Shown here: piece by piece, positions 1-4,307 of the stretch | Position numbering within the stretch: the stretch's first letter is position 1 | Layout of the letters: each line of letters opens with the position of its first letter | Assembly (NCBI GenBank): GCA_002378745.1 | Contig: DFRR01000002.1 | Location: forward strand, 50,429-56,051 | Origin: Patescibacteria group bacterium UBA3458 | Lineage (GTDB): Bacteria > Patescibacteriota > Minisyncoccia > Phycocordibacterales > UBA2100 | DNA length: 5,623 bases | Reading direction: 5' to 3' | Notes under the pieces: model-generated | The model's database searches: none | What the model was told of the DNA's origin: nothing | The model's input: only the letters and a program-made list of their open reading frames with translations | Made by a program: the position numbers and the translations under genes

Positions 1-271
1 TCTTGATGTAGTCGGCGTGACCAGGCGCATCGATGTGCGCGTAGTGGCGATTTGCTGTCTCGTATTCGTTGTGAGAAAGCGCAATAGTAATACCACGCTC
101 CTTCTCTTCTGGAGCGTTGTCGATTTCATCGACTTTTCGCATCTTTACGGTGTTACCCGCAAGGTGCAATGAGTTCAAAATAGCGGCAGTAAGAGTTGTT
201 TTACCGTGGTCAACGTGACCGATGGTTCCAACGTTTACGTGCGGCTTTGAACGATCAAAAGCTTCTGCCAT
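1..271 (-). CDS. tuf: Elongation factor Tu (EF-Tu), N-terminal 90 residues, cut by window edge
   Basis: EF-Tu is the cytoplasmic GTPase that brings aminoacyl-tRNA to the ribosomal A site. My translation from the ATG at 271 begins MAEAFDRSKPHVNVGTIGHV and stays open to position 2. Visible parts of the GTPase domain are the P-loop GHVDHGKT (residues 18-25), the EIDNAPEEKERGITI switch I region (49-63) and the G3 motif DAPGH (81-85), followed by ADYIK at the edge. The start is chosen because KPHVNVGTIGHVDHGKTTL follows it exactly as in known EF-Tu. No Shine-Dalgarno site precedes it; a perfect TATAAT lies 13 nt upstream. The G3 motif has Ala82 where most bacterial EF-Tu proteins have Cys. The gene is separated from fusA by a terminator and about 200 nt of structured sequence, so it is probably transcribed on its own. 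The rest of the gene is outside the window. Family assignment is near certain. Confidence 0.97.
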   Translation of the reverse strand, partial: MAEAFDRSKPHVNVGTIGHVDHGKTTLTAAILNSLHLAGNTVKMRKVDEIDNAPEEKERGITIALSHNEYETANRHYAHIDAPGHADYIK

Positions 272-284
272 ATAATTACGTTTT

Positions 285-290
285 ATTATA
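285..290 (-). promoter_or_regulatory. Candidate proximal tuf -10 box (TATAAT)
   Basis: The minus strand reads TATAAT, a perfect -10 consensus, 13 nt before the tuf ATG. No convincing -35 hexamer lies 16-18 nt upstream. If it is used, transcription would begin about 6-8 nt before the ATG, giving an almost leaderless mRNA. AT-rich sequence can produce this hexamer by chance, so confidence is moderate. Confidence 0.4.
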
Positions 291-311
291 ATGGGAGTAT
301 ATCCCTGCAGT

Positions 312-354
312 TACCAAACGTAGAGGCGCGAGAACTGCTACCCTACATTTGGCA
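312..354 (-). other. Imperfect hairpin in the tuf upstream region
   Basis: On the minus strand TGCCAAATGTAG (354-343) can pair with CTACGTTTGGTA (323-312): ten Watson-Crick pairs and two G-U wobbles around a 19-nt loop. It lies between the upstream candidate promoter and the tuf start. No U-run follows it, so it is not a terminator. It could be a structural part of a tuf leader RNA or an operator. The structure is visible; the function is inferred. Confidence 0.4.
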
Positions 355-390
355 CATGCGCTGTTAACACACACTTTGCACGCCTGCCTG

Positions 391-414
391 TGCTTGTCTG
401 CATGCAGACAAGCA
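391..414. repeat. 24-bp perfect palindrome upstream of tuf
   Basis: TGCTTGTCTGCA (391-402) is followed directly by its exact reverse complement TGCAGACAAGCA (403-414). There is no spacer, so as RNA the innermost bases would open to form a loop. A U-run follows it on neither strand, so it is not an ordinary terminator. A dyad this long in a promoter region suggests a binding site for a dimeric protein, or a stable hairpin in the tuf leader. Confidence 0.65.
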
Positions 415-418
415 ATAC

Positions 419-439
419 AAAAAAAGCGCGCAACACGCG
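419..439 (-). terminator. Short GC hairpin with U7 tract, possible weak terminator or attenuator
   Basis: On the minus strand CGCG (439-436), a 5-nt loop and CGCG (430-427) are followed by C and seven T residues (425-419). The stem is only four pairs, so termination would be weak. It sits just downstream of a candidate promoter for tuf, where it could act as an attenuator, or it could back up the fusA terminator. Confidence 0.3.
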
Positions 440-446
440 TGGGCAC

Positions 447-474
447 ATGGTAGCAAAAGCATGCGCCGAGTCAA
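447..474 (-). promoter_or_regulatory. Candidate distal tuf promoter
   Basis: On the minus strand TTGACT (474-469, five of six matches to the -35 consensus) is followed after 16 nt by TACCAT (452-447, four of six). The -10 is preceded by TGC, an extended -10 arrangement. It lies immediately after the fusA terminator and points at tuf. Use of this site would give a leader of roughly 170 nt containing the U7 hairpin, the 24-bp palindrome and the 312-354 hairpin. Confidence 0.45.
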
Positions 475-481
475 GCGTCCA

Positions 482-519
482 AACACAAAACAGCGGGTTA
501 GAACCCGCTGTTTTGTGTT
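482..519. terminator. fusA terminator, probably bidirectional
   Basis: AACACAAAACAGCGGGTT (482-499) and AACCCGCTGTTTTGTGTT (502-519) form a perfect 18-bp inverted repeat around 2 nt. Each strand has a GC-rich core preceded by an A-rich arm and followed by TTTTGTGTT, the typical form of an intrinsic terminator that works in both directions. It begins 18 nt after the fusA stop codon and separates fusA from tuf. Confidence 0.9.
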
Positions 520-537
520 ACAGACTACATAATTGTA

Positions 538-2691
538 TTACTGCCGTGCACTTTTGATTTCTTCAGCGATGTTGCTTGGTGCAACTGAGTAGTGTGAGAA
601 CTCGATAGTTGCGCTTGCTCGTCCCTGTGTCATAGAACGAAGGTCGGTGGTGTACCCAAAAAGCTCTGAAAGTGGGACTTTTGCGGTAATCACACGTGCA
701 TCACCACGCTCTCCCATGCTCTCAACAAGACCACGCTTTGAGCTAATTGAACCATTTACGTCACCCATAAATGCTTCAGGGGTCACTACTTCAACTTTCA
801 TCATCGGCTCAAGCAATACCGGCTTTGCACGCTTGGTTGCGTCTTGGAATGCTTGTGAACCTGAGATCTTAAAGGCAATTTCTGATGAGTCTACTTCGTG
901 GAATGAACCATCGTAGAGTTCAACTGAAATATCAACCATTGGGTAGCCAGCAACGATACCGCGCTCCATAGCTTCACGAACGCCTTTGCGCACTGCAGGA
1001 ATATATTCGCTTGGAATGACACCTCCTTTGATAGAGTTGATGAACTCAAAGTGATCTTCTCGATCAACGGTGCGAAGATATTTCTCTCGTTCTTTCTCAT
1101 CTTCCGGTAATGGTTCCATTGGCTTCACACGAATCTTTGTGTGTCCGTACTGTCCTTTACCACCAGTCTGTTTGATGTACTTATTCTCGGCTTCTGCAGT
1201 TCCCTGAATCGTTTCTCGGTATGCCACTTGTGGCTTGCCCGTTGATGCGTCAACACCAAACTCTCGGCGAAGACGATCAACGATAATATCGAGGTGCAAC
1301 TCTCCCATTCCTGAGATGATTGTCTCCATGGTTTCCTCGTCAGTATTGACGCGGAAGGTTGGGTCCTCGTCTGAAAGTTTTGAGAGCGCAACGCCGAGTT
1401 TTTCTTGATCTGCCTTTGTCTTTGGCTCAATACGCATTGAGATAACCGGTTCACGAAAGACAATCTTTTCAAGCTCAATCGGTGCATCCGTCGCACAGAG
1501 TGTCTGTCCGATTTTTGCCTCCTTCATACCAACAACAGCAGCAATTTCCCCTGCGTGTACTTCCTTAATTTCTTCACGCTTGTCAGCCTGCAATCGCACG
1601 ATTCGTCCGATACGTTCTTTGTTACCAGTTGTCGCGTTCAAGATAGTGTCTCCGGTCTTTACCATACCTGAGTAGACACGGAAGAATGAGAGCTGTCCAA
1701 CAAATGGGTCAGTCTGCAATTTAAAGACGAGTGCAGCAAATGGTTCCTCATTGCTTGCCGGGCGGTACAAATCTTCGCCGTTGTCTGGGTTAGTACCGTG
1801 CGCTGGTGGCAAATCAAGCGGACTTGGCAGGTAGTCAACGACGGCATCGAGCACGAGCTGTACTCCTTTGTTCTTGAGTGCAGAACCACACAATACCGGG
1901 AAGATTTCATTTGCGATAACACCTTTGCGAAGCAACGTCTTAAGTGCATCAAGTGATGGTTCGGTACCTTCAAGGTATGCATTCATTGCATCCTCGTCCT
2001 GTTCAACGATGCGCTCGATGAGCTCACCGCGGTATTTTTCTGCGTCAGCCTTGAGGTTATCCGGGATGTCCTTTGCAACCACGTCTACACCCATCTGTCC
2101 CTCAAAGTAATATGCCTTCATAGTGAGAAGGTCTACCATTCCTTCGTGTGCATCCTCCTCTCCGATTGGAATCTGAAGACGAATTGCCTTCTTTGAAAGA
2201 CGGTCAAGGATACTCTTGTATGAACGCTCAAATGAGGCACCGGTTCGGTCGAGCTTGTTGATGAAACATACACGTGGCACGTTTGCGTCTTCCGCGTAGC
2301 GCCAGTTTGTCTCTGACTGTGGCTCAACACCCGCAACACCGTCAAACACAACAACAGCACCATCGAGTACGCGCATAGAACGTTGTACTTCTGACGTAAA
2401 GTCGATGTGTCCCGGTGTGTCGATGACGTTGAAGCGGTGTTTCTTACTCTCGTCATCCTTTGCATACGTTGGACTCCAGAAACAGGTGATCGCAGCTGCG
2501 GTAATGGTGATACCGCGCTCTCGCTCCTGCTCCATCCAGTCGGTTACCGTTGCGCCATCGTGCACTTCACCGATTTTGTGGCTCATTCCCGTATAAAAAA
2601 GAAGTCGTTCACTGGTAGTTGTTTTACCGGCGTCGACGTGTGCAACGATTCCGAAGTTTCGGACTTTTTCTAGTGGATAATCTCGGGCCAT
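538..2691 (-). CDS. fusA: Elongation factor G (EF-G)
   Basis: EF-G is the GTPase that drives translocation of tRNA and mRNA and works with RRF in ribosome recycling. The 717 residues cover the whole family (about 700 in E. coli). The G domain shows the P-loop AHVDAGKTT (17-25), RGITIT switch I (59-64), DTPGH (91-95), NKLD (145-148) and GSALKNKG (269-276). Domain II lies near 315-400, domain III near 415-485, domain IV near 490-610 and domain V after about 625. The domain IV tip His is present as GSFHEVDSSE (H598, matching E. coli H583). Domain IV also carries a charged extra segment at about 528-547. The start at 2691 gives the usual MARDYPLEKVRNFGIVAHVD. There is no Shine-Dalgarno site before it. 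Terminators lie on both sides, so the gene is probably transcribed alone. I recall no feature that would make it a mitochondrial-type or tetracycline-protection paralogue; the intact motifs and locus argue for the housekeeping factor. Confidence 0.98.
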   Translation of the reverse strand: MARDYPLEKVRNFGIVAHVDAGKTTTSERLLFYTGMSHKIGEVHDGATVTDWMEQERERGITITAAAITCFWSPTYAKDDESKKHRFNVIDTPGHIDFTSEVQRSMRVLDGAVVVFDGVAGVEPQSETNWRYAEDANVPRVCFINKLDRTGASFERSYKSILDRLSKKAIRLQIPIGEEDAHEGMVDLLTMKAYYFEGQMGVDVVAKDIPDNLKADAEKYRGELIERIVEQDEDAMNAYLEGTEPSLDALKTLLRKGVIANEIFPVLCGSALKNKGVQLVLDAVVDYLPSPLDLPPAHGTNPDNGEDLYRPASNEEPFAALVFKLQTDPFVGQLSFFRVYSGMVKTGDTILNATTGNKERIGRIVRLQADKREEIKEVHAGEIAAVVGMKEAKIGQTLCATDAPIELEKIVFREPVISMRIEPKTKADQEKLGVALSKLSDEDPTFRVNTDEETMETIISGMGELHLDIIVDRLRREFGVDASTGKPQVAYRETIQGTAEAENKYIKQTGGKGQYGHTKIRVKPMEPLPEDEKEREKYLRTVDREDHFEFINSIKGGVIPSEYIPAVRKGVREAMERGIVAGYPMVDISVELYDGSFHEVDSSEIAFKISGSQAFQDATKRAKPVLLEPMMKVEVVTPEAFMGDVNGSISSKRGLVESMGERGDARVITAKVPLSELFGYTTDLRSMTQGRASATIEFSHYSVAPSNIAEEIKSARQ

Positions 2692-2698
2692 GGTGTAT

Positions 2699-2724
2699 TA
2701 GTTTATAGTTAATAGTTTATAGTT
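2699..2724. repeat. 12-bp direct repeat next to the fusA start
   Basis: TAGTTTATAGTT occurs twice, at 2699-2710 and 2713-2724, separated by 2 nt. On the minus strand each copy contains TATAAA, so the pair supplies two -10-like boxes just before fusA. It may be promoter duplication, a protein site or simple AT-rich slippage. Confidence 0.7.
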
Positions 2725-2730
2725 TGTAGA
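2702..2730 (-). promoter_or_regulatory. Candidate fusA promoter
   Basis: On the minus strand TCTACA (2730-2725, four of six -35 matches) is followed after 17 nt by TATAAA (2707-2702, five of six -10 matches), 10 nt before the fusA ATG. A promoter is expected here because two terminator-like hairpins lie just upstream. The implied leader would be only a few nt. An alternative -10, TATATT at 2735-2730, has no -35 partner. The AT-rich repeat makes this assignment uncertain. Confidence 0.35.
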
Positions 2731-2737
2731 ATATACG

Positions 2738-2762
2738 AAAAATAAAACGCGCCGGTGCGGCG
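2738..2762 (-). terminator. Second terminator-like hairpin before fusA
   Basis: On the minus strand CGCCG (2762-2758), a 3-nt loop and CGGCG (2754-2750) form a 5-bp all-GC stem. CG and then TTTTATTTTT (2747-2738) follow. It could be a back-up terminator for orf114 or an attenuator in a fusA leader. Confidence 0.5.
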
Positions 2763-2788
2763 TGCCGTTACAGTACCGCATTACACAC

Positions 2789-2825
2789 AAAAAGTGAAGG
2801 GGGACGGTTGTATCCATCCCCCCTC
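2789..2825 (-). terminator. Intrinsic terminator of orf114
   Basis: On the minus strand GAGGGGGGATGG (2825-2814) pairs with CCGTCCCCCTTC (2807-2796) over 12 bp, including two wobbles, around a 6-nt loop. AC and TTTTT (2793-2789) follow. It starts 20 nt after the orf114 stop. This is a strong terminator and should block most read-through into fusA. Confidence 0.85.
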
Positions 2826-2845
2826 TATTTTTGTTCGCTGAACTT

Positions 2846-3190
2846 CTAGCGCACCGGCGAAATGTCGATCTTGAGACCGTGATTTTTCGCACATTCACGA
2901 AGCAATGCATGATACTCAGATCCGAGGGTTGTTTCGATTTTCATACGCCACGGTGAACCCGCGTCTCCTTCAACCCTGATTCGTGCGAATATCTCATCGT
3001 CTTCGGCCATTAGCTCAACGCTCCCAGTCTTTTGGGAGAACCGAGCGATGACACGCGAACTGTTGATTTGCCCCTCCAGTCGCTCAGTCAGTTGTTCGGC
3101 AACCTGCTCGATATTACGCTGTATCGCGGCAACATACCCAGACCACCGAACTCCCTCAGACTCTGGTACGGGCTTTTGAACCGTCAGCAT
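2846..3190 (-). CDS. Unrecognised 114-residue protein (orf114) inside the str cluster
   Basis: I do not recognise this protein. It begins MLTVQKPVPESEGVRWSGYV and ends KIDISPVR with TAG. Visible elements are a long amphipathic helix at about 14-40, then probable beta strands at 46-52, 57-75 and 81-88, a helix at 90-103 and a final strand at 106-112. There is one Cys (C100), and no signal peptide or membrane segment. The alpha-beta make-up suggests a small soluble cytoplasmic domain, possibly one that binds RNA or a ribosomal partner; that is only inference from shape and location. The start is well supported by AAGGAGG 7 nt upstream. The gene has terminators on both sides. Codons such as CTG, CGG, AGG and GGG appear here more freely than in the ribosomal genes around it, so it may be less expressed or have a different history. 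It is unlikely to be a chance ORF because the coding length, ribosome site and terminator agree. Confidence 0.8.
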   Translation of the reverse strand: MLTVQKPVPESEGVRWSGYVAAIQRNIEQVAEQLTERLEGQINSSRVIARFSQKTGSVELMAEDDEIFARIRVEGDAGSPWRMKIETTLGSEYHALLRECAKNHGLKIDISPVR

Positions 3191-3197
3191 GGTCTTG

Positions 3198-3204
3198 CCT
3201 CCTT
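3198..3204 (-). promoter_or_regulatory. Strong Shine-Dalgarno site of orf114
   Basis: The minus strand reads AAGGAGG, a full anti-16S match, 7 nt before the ATG at 3190. It fixes the start of orf114. It stands out because rpsL, fusA and tuf here have no comparable site. I found no convincing promoter hexamers between it and the rpsG terminator. Confidence 0.85.
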
Positions 3205-3260
3205 AAAGGACGATATTCATGTACGCATACCAACGTGGCGGAGTATTACACAAATACAAG

Positions 3261-3288
3261 AAAACGCCTAGGTATGTCTAGGCGTTTT
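3261..3288. terminator. Terminator after rpsG, probably bidirectional
   Basis: AAAACGCCTAG (3261-3271) and CTAGGCGTTTT (3278-3288) form a perfect 11-bp stem around a 6-nt loop, with A and T runs built into the arms. On the minus strand TTTTCTTGTATTTG follows. It begins 27 nt after the rpsG stop and ends the rpsL-rpsG unit. Confidence 0.85.
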
Positions 3289-3315
3289 GTGTTGTTGTAA
3301 AAAAATAATATAGAT

Positions 3316-3786
3316 TTACCACGCGAAGTGGGCGAATGCCTTGTTGGCCTCTGCCATCTTGTGGGTGTTTTCTCGCTTCTTGACTGCTTCACCGTCTTCA
3401 GCTGCAGCTTTGCGAATTTCGTCTGCAAGACGTACGTACATTTGTGTTCCGTGTCCTGCTTTTGCAGCTTCAACAATCCATCGTAGCGCAAGTGCAAGAC
3501 GGCGCTCCGGACGAACCTCTCGTGGCACCTGATAGTTAGCACCTCCGACACGTCGTGAACGCACCTCCATAAGTGGTGCTACGTTCTTGATTGCTGTTTC
3601 AAAGAGTGCGAGCGGGTCTTCCTTACCGTCTTTTCCTTTCAATTCTTCAAAAGCTGCGTACACGATTTTTCGTGCAGTATCTTTCTTACCACGCTCCATG
3701 ATGTAGTTGATGAGCTTGGTTACCTTCTCTGAACCGTAAATCGGATCAGCGGCGATGGTGTGCTTTTTCTTGAGTGGTCGTCGCAT
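3316..3786 (-). CDS. rpsG: 30S ribosomal protein S7 (uS7)
   Basis: S7 starts assembly of the 30S head by binding the 3' domain of 16S rRNA, and it lies beside the E-site tRNA. The 156 residues match the short S7 form and end in NKAFAHFAW, like the E. coli AHYRW region. The family signature runs from about 20 to 45 (SEKVTKLINYIMERGKKDTA and onward). The beta-hairpin MEVRSRRVGGANYQVP (73-88) and the following REVRPERRLALALRWIVEAA are typical. VKKRENTHKMAEANKAF near the C-terminus is also characteristic. The start at 3786 gives the usual MRRP; it lies 8 nt after the rpsL stop, so translation is probably coupled. That gap is too short for the long S7-binding intergenic region known from E. coli, so autoregulation by the E. 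coli mechanism is not evident. No oddities are seen in the protein. Confidence 0.98.
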   Translation of the reverse strand: MRRPLKKKHTIAADPIYGSEKVTKLINYIMERGKKDTARKIVYAAFEELKGKDGKEDPLALFETAIKNVAPLMEVRSRRVGGANYQVPREVRPERRLALALRWIVEAAKAGHGTQMYVRLADEIRKAAAEDGEAVKKRENTHKMAEANKAFAHFAW

Positions 3787-3794
3787 ATAAATGA

Positions 3795-4208
3795 TTACTC
3801 GCCTTTTGGCTTCTTAGTACCGTATCGTGAGCGTCCTGCTCGGCGCTTACTTACACCCTCAGCGTCAAGTCGTCCACGAACAACCGTGTATCGTACTCCA
3901 ATGTCCTTTACACGACCACCACGAATCATTACGACTGAGTGTTCCTGTAGGTTGTGGCCTTCTCCCGGAATGTATGCGGTTACTTCCATACCGTTGGTGA
4001 GGCGTACACGCGCAATCTTTCGAATAGCTGAGTTTGGCTTACGCGGTGTTTTTGTCGTTACACGAGTACACACACCACGCTTAAATGGAGATGCGTATCG
4101 AGACGGCTTGTTTTTTAAACTGTTGAAACCACGTCGCAATGCGACGGTCTTTGCTTTTTTCTGCACGTCCTTTCGATTTTTCCGGACGAGTTGATTGATT
4201 GTTGCCAT
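3795..4208 (-). CDS. rpsL: 30S ribosomal protein S12 (uS12), with unusual decoding loops
   Basis: S12 sits at the 30S decoding centre and helps set the accuracy of codon reading. The protein has 137 residues, the long form with the extra segment before KRGVCTRV that is also found in Bacillus. I start it at 4208, giving MATINQLVRKNRK; an ATG at 4229 would add MGGFFYC, which does not fit the family. Conserved blocks include KRGVCTRV (43-50), KPNSAIRKIARVRLTNG (57-73), PGEGHNLQEHSVVMIRGGRV (81-100) and RSRYGTKKPK (126-135). Two places differ from the usual sequence. TP-R-K has Arg56 where E. coli has Lys43 (counting Met). VKD-I-GVRY replaces VKDLPGVRY, one residue short, so the Pro91 equivalent is gone. 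Lys88 and Asp89 equivalents (K101, D102) remain. Both changes were checked at codon level. No Shine-Dalgarno site is seen; a U-rich tract precedes the ATG. It leads the rpsL-rpsG unit. Confidence 0.98.
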   Translation of the reverse strand: MATINQLVRKNRKDVQKKAKTVALRRGFNSLKNKPSRYASPFKRGVCTRVTTKTPRKPNSAIRKIARVRLTNGMEVTAYIPGEGHNLQEHSVVMIRGGRVKDIGVRYTVVRGRLDAEGVSKRRAGRSRYGTKKPKGE

Positions 4209-4223
4209 GCAATAAAAGAAACC

Positions 4224-4234
4224 GCCCAATGGGC
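4224..4234 (-). other. Small hairpin in the rpsL leader
   Basis: On the minus strand GCCC-ATT-GGGC is followed by GG and the pyrimidine-rich TTTCTTTTATT just before the rpsL ATG. With the promoter at 4244-4272 the hairpin would begin a few nt from the transcript 5' end. It could protect the mRNA end, act as a weak attenuator, or end read-through from the upstream CDS. The stem is only 4 bp. Confidence 0.4.
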
Positions 4235-4243
4235 AGTGCGGAA

Positions 4244-4272
4244 AATATACTATGCCGAAGCCGTAAATGCAA
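4244..4272 (-). promoter_or_regulatory. Candidate rpsL-rpsG promoter
   Basis: On the minus strand TTGCAT (4272-4267, three of six -35 matches) is followed after exactly 17 nt by TATATT (4249-4244, five of six -10 matches). It lies between the upstream stop codon and rpsL, and implies a leader of about 30 nt. It is the best-spaced promoter in the window. Confidence 0.6.
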
Positions 4273-4307
4273 CAATGAAACGTATTTTCAGGTTACTTCA
4301 AGTAGTC

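Noticed and set aside
301..360. Possible tRNA-like segment between fusA and tuf
   Set aside because: On the plus strand GTAGAGGCGCGAG hints at a D arm, but no cloverleaf, anticodon stem or GGTTCGAAT T-arm can be formed.
272..537. Small protein gene in the fusA-tuf gap
   Set aside because: No frame with a credible start, ribosome site and length was seen; inverted repeats and promoter-like sequence explain the region better.
647..916. Plus-strand open frame of 89 codons
   Set aside because: It lies antisense within fusA, has no ribosome site and no recognisable protein; the minus-strand EF-G frame explains the sequence.
3760..4194. Plus-strand open frame of 144 codons across rpsL
   Set aside because: It is the mirror of the S12 gene; the translation shows no family features.
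4209..4229. Upstream ATG that would extend S12 by seven residues (MGGFFYC)
   Set aside because: S12 proteins begin MATINQLVRK or similar; the extension would be translated through the leader hairpin and has no ribosome site.
4296..4306. Short dyad TACTTGAAGTA after the stop of the long CDS
   Set aside because: The stem is at most three to five AT-rich pairs and no U-run follows, so it does not qualify as a terminator.
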